Shown: positions 7,390-16,251 of the stretch, in pieces
Position numbering within the stretch: position 1 is the first letter of the stretch
Layout: each line of letters begins with the position of its first letter
Program-made: the position numbers and the translations under genes
Assembly (NCBI RefSeq): GCF_023674465.1
Contig: NZ_CP098400.1
Span: forward strand, 2,818,801-2,882,800
DNA: 64,000 nucleotides
Direction: 5' to 3'
From: Xiashengella succiniciproducens
Lineage (GTDB): Bacteria > Bacteroidota > Bacteroidia > Bacteroidales > Marinilabiliaceae
The notes under the pieces: generated by a model
The model's input: only the letters and a program-made list of their open reading frames with translations
What the model was told of the DNA's origin: nothing
The model's database searches: none

Positions 7390-10074
7390 TTAATAATTGT
7401 ATTTCAATCTTCTGGTTTCGAAGGCGTATTTACCGCCTTCCAGAATATTTTCAATCTTAGGACGTAAGTTTTCATTGTCAATAGAGCCAATATTTTCATC
7501 CTTCAAAACAGATTCTCCGTTTTCTATTTCCATCACGCCAATCCATTCGGCATCACCAAATACCGGAATATTGGCATTGTGAGTACTGAAAATAAACTGA
7601 CGGGCTTCCTTTTGCCTGCGCAATTCAGAGACGATATTTTCTGCAATAAATGCATTGTCCAGATTATCTTCCGGTTGGTCAATGATCAATGGGTCGCTGT
7701 TGTTGAGAAGCAATAGATTCAATATGGCTGTACATTTCTGACCTGATGATAATTCAGTTATTTCCTTGTATGCTGGATTTTCCGAAGTGCCTATATTCAA
7801 TTTAATAGTTACTGTTTCGGTCAACGCAATTTCCTCCAGTTCCCATTTTTTTTTGTCAGATAATTTCTTGATTGTAGATACTATACCGGGTGTCAATTGG
7901 TATTTATCTTTCAAATCGGACTCATCCAATTCACGAATATCTTTTACAAATTGCCAAATATTGAAATTGTCCTGTTGCTCATTTAGCCATTGTATTTTCT
8001 TTTCTCCAAAGCCTTCTATTTCTAAAAAAAACTTTCTCAATGGCTCACGATTTCCCCATTTTTTTACTTCCAGCTGCATTTTTCCGGCAAGTGCGTTTTT
8101 ATTTAAAGATTTAACCTTTTTAAATATTACATCGTAGCGCTGGTCTATTTCACTATTTAAAGCTGTTATTAGTTCTTTACGATTTTTCAATAATTCATCA
8201 TATAATTTTTGATTATTGTCCCGCTGAATAGTCAACCCCTGCATAGAAGAAAGCTCTCTGCTGATTTGAGAAAATTCACGGGCAATGTCGCTACCTTTTC
8301 TTCCGCCACTATCAGGCAACTTGTTGATTAGTTTCTGGAATTCCTCCTCAAACTGTTCTTTTGCCTTCTGCCATTGCTGTTTTACTTCATTCGACTGAGT
8401 AACAAAAGTTTTTTCGGCCGTTTTTATTATACTAATGGCTCTCTGCAACTCAGAAATCAATTTTTCCCAAACCGGTTTAAGTGAAGCTAAGTTTTGAGCA
8501 TTAATATATTCTTTCAGTGCGTCAACACTTAAATAGTGTAAATCAACGGCAGAGATTTTACGCTCCAATTCCTCAACAAGCGATTGTATTTCCTGAAATT
8601 CGCCATCACTTCGTTTGATTACTGCTTCCTCTTTGTTGTAAATATTCTGCTCTTCAAATTTTTTGTCTAATCCTAACGCTTTTAGATTATGTAAACGCTC
8701 TTTTAGTTGATTTTCCCGATTAATTTTCTGGTTAAGTTCTTCTAGCCTTTCTATGGTTTGGACGAGTTTTAAGCGGTTTTCTTTGAGTTGTTTTTGAATA
8801 TCAGGGATGTTATCTTTTAATTCCGGAAGGAATTGCTCTATAAGTTTTACGTGATTTACCGGCTTTTCTGCAAATTCAAAGATTTCATTCTGACCAAACA
8901 TCTTTATTTCCGGCAAAATATCTTTTACCGAAAGGAAAGATAAAGTGCCATCTTCATTCTTTATGGTTTGAGGCTGCCCGTAATTCCGTTCAATGATGAA
9001 TTTTTTGTTATATCTGGATGAATAAACAGTAAGTACAATTTTTCCATTTGTAAAATTATTTCGCAGAATATCGTCTGCCCGTTTTTTAGCTTCGGAAGAT
9101 TGATATGGAATGTCTAATCCATAGCGAATGGCCTCCAGCAGGGTGCTTTTACCTGTTCCTCGTCCGCCAATCAAAGCGTTGAGGTTATCATTAAAAGCAA
9201 TATGTAATCCCTCTGCAAAAAAGTTAGAAAAAATTTTGAACTCTAGAATCTTGGAATGCTTTTCTTCTTTGAGTTCAGAATATAGACGAATTCTCGATTC
9301 TCCGTCCAAGAATGCCTGTCTTAATCCCTCAATGGATGGTTTGTCCATTTTGATATAACAACTTGCCAAAGGGCCTTTCAGCGTTGCCGGTTTTTCTACA
9401 TCCTTGGCATGTATCACGGCCACTTTGCGAATCCGATTATAATTAGTGTCCTGATTTTTGATGATTTGTCGATACTTCAATTCTAAATCATCTACTTTCT
9501 CCTTATTGATTTGTGCAGCTAAAACCAGCTTTTCGTTTTGCCAAATATCAGGATGACCACCTGAACCGTCATTAACCACCAAAAGACCATTTTCTTCGTG
9601 TACATGTGCTGCATAGGTAATACCTCCTCCGGCTTCAATTACTTTTTCAGCAATTTCTAAATACTTTAAAGAAGATTTATCAGTGGTTTGACCTTGGTTG
9701 AAAGCTGTACCTTGCAAACTGCCTAGCATCTGGTTGAGCCAAATGGTCTTTTTATCGGGTGGGAAGAGACAGATAATATGAATTTTTTCAGTACTGCAAA
9801 GTTCAAATCCGGGGAAAACAATTATTCCATTTTCCTGCAAAAGTTTTCTAAGGTTTTCTGTTGAGTTTACGTCACCGTGTTCTGCCAAACCTACTACCTG
9901 AATATTTTCTTCCTTACAGGTCTGCAAAATGTTTTGATTATAAGTGGCTTCATCCAATGCTTCACCCCCTCTATATTTCTGATTGTAGAGATGGGAATTC
10001 ACTTGCAAGGCACATTTATAAAATTTTGCTCCAGATGGTTTCATAACGTTTTTCATTTTTTGTTGATTACTCAT
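7390..10074 (-). CDS. PHP-domain and SMC-like ATPase, TrlF type
   Basis: A fusion of 894 residues. The N-terminal 250 residues resemble the PHP phosphoesterase fold (VNSHLY about 25-30, GLAEHGDVNS about 62-71, PGFELCS about 88-94, AAHVHEENG about 155-163). An ABC/SMC ATPase follows, with Walker A GGRGTGKST (303-311), a coiled-coil-rich centre (about 410-690), signature ELSSGQK (774-780) and Walker B IIDQPEDNLD (797-806), then the histidine-containing FIFSTHNANIP. The layout fits the family I know as TrlF and recalls defence nucleases built on SMC-like ATPases. Nuclease or phosphatase activity is inference. Its start overlaps the Mod stop by one base (TAATG). Confidence 0.85.
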   Translation of the reverse strand: MSNQQKMKNVMKPSGAKFYKCALQVNSHLYNQKYRGGEALDEATYNQNILQTCKEENIQVVGLAEHGDVNSTENLRKLLQENGIIVFPGFELCSTEKIHIICLFPPDKKTIWLNQMLGSLQGTAFNQGQTTDKSSLKYLEIAEKVIEAGGGITYAAHVHEENGLLVVNDGSGGHPDIWQNEKLVLAAQINKEKVDDLELKYRQIIKNQDTNYNRIRKVAVIHAKDVEKPATLKGPLASCYIKMDKPSIEGLRQAFLDGESRIRLYSELKEEKHSKILEFKIFSNFFAEGLHIAFNDNLNALIGGRGTGKSTLLEAIRYGLDIPYQSSEAKKRADDILRNNFTNGKIVLTVYSSRYNKKFIIERNYGQPQTIKNEDGTLSFLSVKDILPEIKMFGQNEIFEFAEKPVNHVKLIEQFLPELKDNIPDIQKQLKENRLKLVQTIERLEELNQKINRENQLKERLHNLKALGLDKKFEEQNIYNKEEAVIKRSDGEFQEIQSLVEELERKISAVDLHYLSVDALKEYINAQNLASLKPVWEKLISELQRAISIIKTAEKTFVTQSNEVKQQWQKAKEQFEEEFQKLINKLPDSGGRKGSDIAREFSQISRELSSMQGLTIQRDNNQKLYDELLKNRKELITALNSEIDQRYDVIFKKVKSLNKNALAGKMQLEVKKWGNREPLRKFFLEIEGFGEKKIQWLNEQQDNFNIWQFVKDIRELDESDLKDKYQLTPGIVSTIKKLSDKKKWELEEIALTETVTIKLNIGTSENPAYKEITELSSGQKCTAILNLLLLNNSDPLIIDQPEDNLDNAFIAENIVSELRRQKEARQFIFSTHNANIPVFGDAEWIGVMEIENGESVLKDENIGSIDNENLRPKIENILEGGKYAFETRRLKYNY

Positions 10075-11945
10075 TACTCAACTACTTTTATCATTTCATC
10101 CCCACTGATATTCCTGATTTTTATTCTTTTCGGTTTCTTATCGCTTGTAATTTTACCGTCCCAAAATTCTTTTGTTTTGGTTCCGTCCTTAATCACATAA
10201 CCAAGTTTATCAATCTTAACTTCGGTGCTGCTGTGCCATTGACCTTCTGAATTTTCACAATCCAGCGAAATGAGTTCAATTAGTTCCAAACCTTCTTCGC
10301 TGATGCTGATAGGTTCAAACTTTTTTCCTTTGGTTAATGATTGCAGGTTGCCTTTTTGGTTGAACTCATTGATTTTTTGAATAAGTCGGTCGCTAATGAA
10401 TTTGGTAATTTCGGTTTCGTAGCCCTCTTTGGTTTTTGTGGTATTAAATTCTACAATATCCTCAATCACAATTTCGTGAAGCAGGTTTTTCAGGTCTTTG
10501 AGTTCTACTTCAATTTCGGTGGCATTGTTTTCTTTGATGAATTTTTCTACTGCCTTTTGGTCGTCAATGTCAATGTAATAAACAATTACTTTTTTGGCGT
10601 TGACTTCCAAATTTTGTAATTCCTGATTGATAATAGTATTAATGGTCGGAATGTCTAAAACTTTTTCCTGTGTATTGAGCAGGTTGGGCACATATACCGG
10701 AACTGTTCCCAACTTTGCTTCTGTTACTACACCAAACCAAAAATTACTGATGCCTGAAACATTCCTTTGCAAACCGGGAATTATGGTTGCCAACTTGTCC
10801 ATAGTTTGTTGTGGATTACGGAATAAGCTAACTCCGTCTTTAATTTCCAAAACTTGGAATTCGGCTTTTGAGGCAATTAAAGTATCTCTAACTGTCTGTA
10901 TGCTATTTATTCCAATGTCAACGTGAATGAAATTTCGCCCTAATCTATTAGCAACCATTGCAGCAACTCCACTTCCACCAAAGAAGTCTGCAACAATCAT
11001 TTTTTCTGTTTTCTCCTCATCTCTATATTCATTACTACTTGCAGTAATAATTCTCTCCAAAAGTGGTTCAGGTTTTTGTGTGGCGTAATCTCTAAGGTCA
11101 TTCTTTGAAATTGTTCTACCTAAATCCCAAACATCATCCGCTTTTTTCTCTGAATACTCAACAATAATCTTGTTTCCATTTTCATCCCTTACTTCAACAG
11201 TTTTACCATCGACTTTTTTTCTTAGTGCCCTTTTTGTTGTTTCATCTTTAGGAATAATGATTGGATTAAAAATGTAATCCTCGTCATTGGAATAAAGGAA
11301 AATGGTATCGTGATTTTTATCTAATCTTTTCCCCCCAGTTGCAAATTTGTCTTCGTAGTGCCAAATGATTTCATTAATAAATTTATCCTCTCCAAAAATT
11401 TCATCTAATAAAATCTTTACATAATGACCAATCTTTGTGTCGAGATGAACATAAATGCTTGCTGTTTCACTCATAATTGATTTAATAGCCAGCAAGTTTT
11501 CATACATCCAATTCAGGTAATCTTCTTTCTGCCAAATATCTCCATACATTTTTTCCTCAAATGCTTTGAGTTCTTCAATATCCATTTGTTGTTCTGCTGC
11601 TGCAACTTTTTCAGCCAATTTTGGGTTTCGTCTCAGGTAAACTTTTTTGGCATAATCTGCACCACTGGCAAAGGGTGGGTCAATGTAAACCAAGTCCACT
11701 TTTATACCTTGCTCTTTCAGGTAGGCACAAGCAGAAATACACTCTCCACGAATTACCAAATTTTCAGAAGGTTTGCCGACCGTTTCAATGATTTCAACTT
11801 CATAGTAGGGCATACCTCTTTTAATTCGGTCATAAACTTTATCGTTTTCACGGTATCGCAATACACGTTGTGTTCGGGTGATGTTGTCCAAAATGGCTTG
11901 TCCTTCAACCGTGTTTGGATAATATGGAATGTATTTTACTGGCAT
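10074..11945 (-). CDS. mod: Type III restriction-modification methyltransferase (Mod)
   Basis: Beta-class N6-adenine DNA methyltransferase that recognises the target and modifies it. The catalytic DPPF motif (89-92) precedes the SAM-binding motif DFFGGSG (320-326), the order expected for this class. The first 60 residues and the segment 400-620 are family-typical flanks; the variable region between the motifs is the likely target-recognition part. Length 623, normal for Mod. The Res gene ends 3 nt upstream and the PHP-ATPase gene starts on its stop codon, so all are one transcript. The target sequence cannot be read from the gene. Confidence 0.93.
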   Translation of the reverse strand: MPVKYIPYYPNTVEGQAILDNITRTQRVLRYRENDKVYDRIKRGMPYYEVEIIETVGKPSENLVIRGECISACAYLKEQGIKVDLVYIDPPFASGADYAKKVYLRRNPKLAEKVAAAEQQMDIEELKAFEEKMYGDIWQKEDYLNWMYENLLAIKSIMSETASIYVHLDTKIGHYVKILLDEIFGEDKFINEIIWHYEDKFATGGKRLDKNHDTIFLYSNDEDYIFNPIIIPKDETTKRALRKKVDGKTVEVRDENGNKIIVEYSEKKADDVWDLGRTISKNDLRDYATQKPEPLLERIITASSNEYRDEEKTEKMIVADFFGGSGVAAMVANRLGRNFIHVDIGINSIQTVRDTLIASKAEFQVLEIKDGVSLFRNPQQTMDKLATIIPGLQRNVSGISNFWFGVVTEAKLGTVPVYVPNLLNTQEKVLDIPTINTIINQELQNLEVNAKKVIVYYIDIDDQKAVEKFIKENNATEIEVELKDLKNLLHEIVIEDIVEFNTTKTKEGYETEITKFISDRLIQKINEFNQKGNLQSLTKGKKFEPISISEEGLELIELISLDCENSEGQWHSSTEVKIDKLGYVIKDGTKTKEFWDGKITSDKKPKRIKIRNISGDEMIKVVE

Positions 11946-11948
11946 ATC

Positions 11949-14840
11949 TTAATCGTTAAAAAACTGGTTTATCTTGTTATTCAATTTGCTGATGTTGGCT
12001 GCAATGTCTTTACTGTCCTCCAAATAGAGGAAATCAAATCGCTGATAGCCGAATTTTTCTTTGTTGAGTTTCAGAAACTCCGTCTCCACATAATTTTTCT
12101 TTTTCTGAAACACTTTGTCCTCTGCATAAACAGAACCTTTTGTTTCAATAAGCAGGGCTTTGTGAATTTTATCTTTTGCCGTTCGCTTCACAATCAAAAA
12201 GTCGGTGGTGTATTTTCCAATATTCTTCCAATATCTGCCCTCTTTAGCAAAACAGTTAATTACAAACTCGGTCAAACCACGTTCACCGTTATAGTAAATT
12301 TCCAATTCCTTGTTTTTGAAATCGGCTAACTGCAAGGCTTTTTGAAGCGTTTCAATTTCAAAACCACTGCTCCCGCTTCCGCCAAAATTGTATGGTAAAT
12401 AATGAAAAGTATGATTTTTAGATTTTACAGGTAGTGAGTAATCTTTATCTGCTTTGAAACTTTCATAAGTCGGAACAAAATTGCCCATTCCCTGGGCTTC
12501 CAAAGTTTCTTTCATCAATTGATATGCTTTTTCAATTTCGGCAATATCAATGCTTACGCTTGCATTGGATTTATCCAATTCCAAAATTTTAGTTGTGTCT
12601 GCTTCATTCGGGTAAAGTTTTGCGTTCTTCTCTACTTCTGTCAATCGTTCTGCAATCAATAATTCTGCTTGCTTAGGAATTACTTCTGTATCGGTTTGCA
12701 AATCCCGTTTGATGCTGAAAGCCAGACGGATTTTTGATTGAATAGTGTGCAGGTCGTATAACTCATTGAAATAACGCTGACCTTTTTTTTCATAAGAAAC
12801 GGTTTCAAATATTTCGTTCAGTTCGCTATCATATTGGTGTAACAGTGCTTCTGAAATCAAACCAAAACTTTCTCTTGAAATTTCAAAAAGCCATTGGTTG
12901 AAATTGGCAAATGCAATTCCTGTTTCATTGATAACATCAATTTCACCTGTGTCAATGTTGGCAATGTCGCTGGTTGTTATCAGGGCAGACGCTTTGAAGT
13001 TGTCAATGTTTTTAAGCAAAGCTTTGAGTTTAGCTTTTGTATTCGGTGTTTCTTCTTCATCAATTGCCTGATAGGTTACTTTCATTTGATAGAAATCCAC
13101 TTTCGGCAATTGCAAAAAGTCCATTCGGGAATGTCTGTCAATGGTCTCAGGTTTTCCAGTTCGCTTAGTGCTGTTCAGTTCTTCAATGCTTGTGTTTTGT
13201 TCCTGTTTCAGTTGTTTGTTCAGCGTATCAGCATTGTCTTTGTTCAGCCAAATCAAAGCGGTTTCTTCTTTGCCTTTGTCCACTTGGCGTAAACATCTGC
13301 AAGAAGTCTGTAAAACCATATTTTGAGGGCTGTCACCTTTTTGAGAAAGGATAACACCGGTTAAACTTTTACAATCCCAACCTTCTTTACCAATTTGTAC
13401 TAAAAGAATATAACGCTTTTTGGAAATGGGTAAATCCAATGAACGAAACTCTAATTCGCTGCCTTCGGGTTGCGGATGTGCTTTGTTTCCTTTATGAAAG
13501 CGTAAAATCTCATTGGGATTTATTTTCAATTCGCCTGTAAGGAACGGATAAACTTCTTCCTCTAATACTTCAATATTGCTGCAATAGATAGCAACTTTTG
13601 CAATCGTTCCGTTTTCGTAAACCTTGTTTTTGTATTGGTTGTCGAAATCCTCAATGCCTTGTTTAATAATTTGGAAACGGTCAAGGTTTTGCCCGATTTT
13701 TACTGTTGGTGTTTTTAGAAATTTCCTGATTGCTGTTACAAGCGGATAGTAATAAACTGTATTGGTGATTTGAGAGAATTTAAACTCATAATCGCCTACT
13801 TTGATTTTTTCGGCACTTTGCAAGTAAGGCGTTCCCGAAAAACCTAAAACGGTTGTGATGTTTCCTTTGCTGTGCCAGTAATTAACGGCTTGCCTTAATT
13901 TGATGTCGTCTGTTGCTGCGTGGTGAACTTCATCTATGAGGATGGATAAATTCGGGATTTGACCGAATAATCGTTTCAGGTCGTTTGTTGTGTCTTTTTC
14001 TTCTTCGTCTAATTCAAGTTCTGTTTGTGCATTGAATTTGAAACTTTCCAAAATCACTTTTTCAGCGTTCACTACAAACACTTGCCCGAATGGATTAGGC
14101 AAACAAGCATTTACTTTTTGAGCATTCGGGTTTCTTGCCTTGTTACTTTTCTTTGCTGTTTTCTGCTCGTCCAAAACTTCAAACTTCAACAATTTTTTCA
14201 GGTTACTTGCTGATGGTTCGGACAATACCCAAGAAGGGTCAAAGTTTTCAATGGTTTTTAAACTCGGAACAATGGAAGATTTCAATCCGGAAGGAATAAG
14301 CACTAAAAAATTATGTGCAAATGCTTTGTTGTCGGGTTCGTTGGCGGCAAAATACAAGTCAAGATAAATGAAAGCAGCCATCAGGAAGGTTTTACCTGCT
14401 CCCATCGGCAAGCTCATTAAATAGTCGGCATAGCTTACATTGTAAAATATGCTTTTAATGATGGTGTCATAATCTAACGAAGCGGGATTTGCTTTAATTC
14501 GTTTTTCCAGTTCAGGGATATATGTTCCATTTCCGTTTTTCTGTCTTGCAAAGTCAAAGAGTGCAAAAGCATTTTTATTTTGAGATAAATACTCTCTTGG
14601 AATTTGGTTGATGTCAAGTTTTGTAAGGTCAGTTCCATTGGTGAAAAAGCCCTCTGAAAAAAGTTGCCAAAGCGGTTTGTTTTGTCCTTGAATTTTGAGG
14701 AACAAATACGTTTCAATTGCTTCAATTTGCGTATCACGCAAATGTCCTTTGTCACGGATATATTTAACCAAATCACGAATGGTGCAGTCGTCAGATTGCA
14801 ACCATTTGGTTTTCTTTTCTTGTATGATATAATGAAGCAT
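11949..14840 (-). CDS. res: Type III restriction endonuclease subunit (Res)
   Basis: ATP-driven helicase/translocase and nuclease partner of Mod. Superfamily 2 motifs are intact: MGAGKT (146-151), DEVHH (303-307), SGTP (335-338), and the later QTSCRCLRQVD motif VI. The C-terminal PD-(D/E)XK nuclease shows D880 and ETK (899-901). Length is 963. Nothing suggests inactivation. Its ATG lies 50 nt inside the upstream XRE gene in another frame, which ties its translation to that of the regulator. Confidence 0.93.
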   Translation of the reverse strand: MLHYIIQEKKTKWLQSDDCTIRDLVKYIRDKGHLRDTQIEAIETYLFLKIQGQNKPLWQLFSEGFFTNGTDLTKLDINQIPREYLSQNKNAFALFDFARQKNGNGTYIPELEKRIKANPASLDYDTIIKSIFYNVSYADYLMSLPMGAGKTFLMAAFIYLDLYFAANEPDNKAFAHNFLVLIPSGLKSSIVPSLKTIENFDPSWVLSEPSASNLKKLLKFEVLDEQKTAKKSNKARNPNAQKVNACLPNPFGQVFVVNAEKVILESFKFNAQTELELDEEEKDTTNDLKRLFGQIPNLSILIDEVHHAATDDIKLRQAVNYWHSKGNITTVLGFSGTPYLQSAEKIKVGDYEFKFSQITNTVYYYPLVTAIRKFLKTPTVKIGQNLDRFQIIKQGIEDFDNQYKNKVYENGTIAKVAIYCSNIEVLEEEVYPFLTGELKINPNEILRFHKGNKAHPQPEGSELEFRSLDLPISKKRYILLVQIGKEGWDCKSLTGVILSQKGDSPQNMVLQTSCRCLRQVDKGKEETALIWLNKDNADTLNKQLKQEQNTSIEELNSTKRTGKPETIDRHSRMDFLQLPKVDFYQMKVTYQAIDEEETPNTKAKLKALLKNIDNFKASALITTSDIANIDTGEIDVINETGIAFANFNQWLFEISRESFGLISEALLHQYDSELNEIFETVSYEKKGQRYFNELYDLHTIQSKIRLAFSIKRDLQTDTEVIPKQAELLIAERLTEVEKNAKLYPNEADTTKILELDKSNASVSIDIAEIEKAYQLMKETLEAQGMGNFVPTYESFKADKDYSLPVKSKNHTFHYLPYNFGGSGSSGFEIETLQKALQLADFKNKELEIYYNGERGLTEFVINCFAKEGRYWKNIGKYTTDFLIVKRTAKDKIHKALLIETKGSVYAEDKVFQKKKNYVETEFLKLNKEKFGYQRFDFLYLEDSKDIAANISKLNNKINQFFND

Positions 14841-15132
14841 TACTTTTTTTGTATTTAATTTTCTGTTCAGCAGCTTTCAAAACTTTGTCAGCCAAATTTT
14901 CGTTTTGTAAGTCATAAGCAACTTTGTCACTCAGCCACGCAACCAAAAGTTCTTCCTTGTCCAGTTTGTAGAATTTAGCAAACTTCAAAACCTGCTCTTT
15001 GGTCGATTTCCTGTCGCCACGTTCAAACTTGCTTATAATAGCTTGGTCTATTTCCATTTCGGCAGCTACCTGTCGAAGGAACAATCCTTTTTCTTCTCTT
15101 GCTTTTCTGATTATGTCACCGAAGCTATTCAT
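14791..15132 (-). CDS. XRE-family helix-turn-helix regulator
   Basis: A 113-residue protein with one HTH_3 domain (about 5-60; EEKGLFLRQVAAEMEIDQAI and ISKFERGDRKSTKEQVLKFA) and a basic tail. It is the first gene of the restriction operon and overlaps res by 50 nt. By analogy with controller (C) proteins of restriction-modification systems, it probably times restriction after modification. A near-perfect palindrome (15145-15157) lies 12 bp upstream of its start and is a candidate binding site. Confidence 0.85.
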   Translation of the reverse strand: MNSFGDIIRKAREEKGLFLRQVAAEMEIDQAIISKFERGDRKSTKEQVLKFAKFYKLDKEELLVAWLSDKVAYDLQNENLADKVLKAAEQKIKYKKSNASLYHTRKENQMVAI

Positions 15133-15144
15133 AAGACAATATGT

Positions 15145-15157
15145 GTTTTGACAAAAC
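15145..15157. promoter_or_regulatory. Candidate operator of the XRE regulator
   Basis: GTTTTGACAAAAC: 6-bp arms around one central base, 12 bp upstream of the start codon of the operon's first gene. The position fits autorepression by the XRE protein. This is inference; no second copy was seen nearby. Confidence 0.4.
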
Positions 15158-15208
15158 TGATAAAAAGTAAGTATTATTTTCCGATTGTCAGTCCGTGCGG
15201 TGGAAAAA

Positions 15209-15273
15209 ATTTAGCTCTTTTGGTTTTGCGAAGGGTCGGGTTTGTGTGTCGGGCAAAACCAAATGTGCTAAAT
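15209..15273 (+). repeat. Right structured hairpin of the insertion
   Basis: Stem TTTGGTTTTGC (15219-15229) with GCAAAACCAAA (15253-15263), the internal loop TCT/TGT, then ATTTAGC with GCTAAAT. The 23-nt loop contains TTGTGTGTCGG. It is in the same orientation as the left hairpin. It lies in the 345-nt stretch without genes between the XRE gene and the permease remnant, which otherwise holds the A/T blocks and the right end of the element. Confidence 0.7.
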
Positions 15274-15284
15274 GTGCGGCTGGT

Positions 15285-15326
15285 AAGAAAAAATTAAAAA
15301 TGCGGGTGGGCAAAAATTTTAAAAAC
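15285..15326. repeat. Right inverted A/T block of the insertion
   Basis: AAGAAAAAATTAAAAAT (15285-15301) and AAAAATTTTAAAAAC (15312-15326), the mirror images of the two left blocks. Spacing between the blocks is 10 bp here and 13 bp on the left. Confidence 0.6.
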
Positions 15327-15469
15327 ATTCGGGTCGGCTTTGAGTGTCGGCTCGTTGGTCTGTGTCAAGTTGTTAAAGAACTGTCCAGTTAAAGTCCGCT
15401 TATTTGTCAGGTTGCAACATCTCCATTTTTCAGTCGTCACTGTCAGGTTTGCACTGTCTTTTTACGCTT

Positions 15470-15478
15470 GCCTGTAAC
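15470..15478 (-). repeat. Right copy of the 9-bp inverted repeat
   Basis: GCCTGTAAC abuts the resuming permease codons (CTA GAG GGT). It mirrors 5847-5855. The last C can belong either to the element or to the permease codon. Confidence 0.6.
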
Positions 15479-16112
15479 TAGAGGGTAATCCTACAGAAGT
15501 ATTTAAAACAAAAAACAGTGCAGTCTTATCAAAAAGTCTTGCCTACAAAATTTTCGGTAATGAGAGTCCCCAGGGTGAGAGCTTTTCTATCAATGGCAGA
15601 ACACTAAATATCACCGGAATAATAGAGGACATGCCAGCTAATACTCACTTTAATAGTTGTGATGCAATTATTCCATTTGAAATGCTGGCTGAATTTTGGT
15701 CTAATCCAGAGTTACTTACGACTGATTCGAATAGTTCATTCGGACTTTACTTCTTAGCTAAAGAAGGTACAGAGCTTCAATGGGCATCTTTGCAATGTCC
15801 ATCTATTACCTTCAACATAAGAAAAAAGAAATAGGTATTAGAAAAGTCAACGGAGCCACAATCCCTGAAATTACGAACCTTATCAACCGAGATTTCTTCT
15901 CTTGGATAACGATTGCGTTCTTGTTTGCAATTCCAATTTCCTGGATTATTATGGATAAATGGCTGCAAAACTTCGCATACAGGATCAATCTAAGCTGGTG
16001 GATCTTTGCTGTCACCATTGTGATCCAGCTGACAATTGCCTTCATCACCATATGCTTACAAAGCCAAAAGGCTGCCAGAGAAAACCCTATTAATGTATTA
16101 AAATCTGAGTGA
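15478..16112 (+). pseudogene. 3' part of the MacB/FtsX-type permease, right of the insertion
   Basis: From CTA GAG GGT at 15478 the frame reads LEGNPTEVFKTKNSAVLSKS, then LAYKIFGNES and ITGIIEDMPANTHFN, the next section of the MacB core domain after the fragment that ends at 5726. At about 15780 the frame changes, and a second piece (15780-16112) gives the last two membrane helices of FtsX (MSIYYLQHKKKEIGIRKVNG, then AARENPINVLKSE). Several hundred residues normally found between these pieces are absent, so the gene has an internal deletion independent of the insertion. Confidence 0.8.
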
Positions 16113-16237
16113 TGCCAATATAAAGTCAAGCCTGTCTGTAGCTCTCTCTATCCGGGGAGAACTACTGGCTTACCTTCTGTATATCAATGCATAAAAACTT
16201 TATTATAAAAAGGCTTTCCTTATATTGGAAAAAGGAT

Positions 16238-16245
16238 TAGCTTTG
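16238..16245 (+). promoter_or_regulatory. Candidate Bacteroidota -7 promoter element for the riboswitch transcript
   Basis: TAGCTTTG fits TAnnTTTG and lies just before the riboswitch begins. No good TTTG element is seen about 20 bp upstream, so the call is weak. Confidence 0.35.
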
Positions 16246-16251
16246 CGATGT

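Larger units (their letters stand above)
5727..15477. mobile_element. 9.75-kb defence-gene insertion inside the permease remnant
   Basis: Between the permease codons ending at 5726 and resuming at 15478 lies a block containing one five-gene leftward operon (XRE, Res, Mod, PHP-ATPase, AlbA_2). Both ends carry non-coding structured DNA: a 113-nt palindrome (5733-5845), a 9-bp inverted repeat (5847-5855 and 15470-15478), inverted A/T blocks, and a hairpin at each side (6004-6072, 15209-15273). No transposase, integrase or relaxase gene is present. Joining 5726 to 15478 restores Lys-Leu-Leu-Glu-Gly-Asn in frame, which matches the family. The exact edges are uncertain by one base; a 5-bp AACTA duplication is an alternative reading. 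Confidence 0.75.

Noticed and set aside
5722..15480. AACTA at both edges as a target-site duplication
   Set aside because: Possible, but removing one copy would shorten the permease by one leucine relative to the family; a clean insertion fits better.
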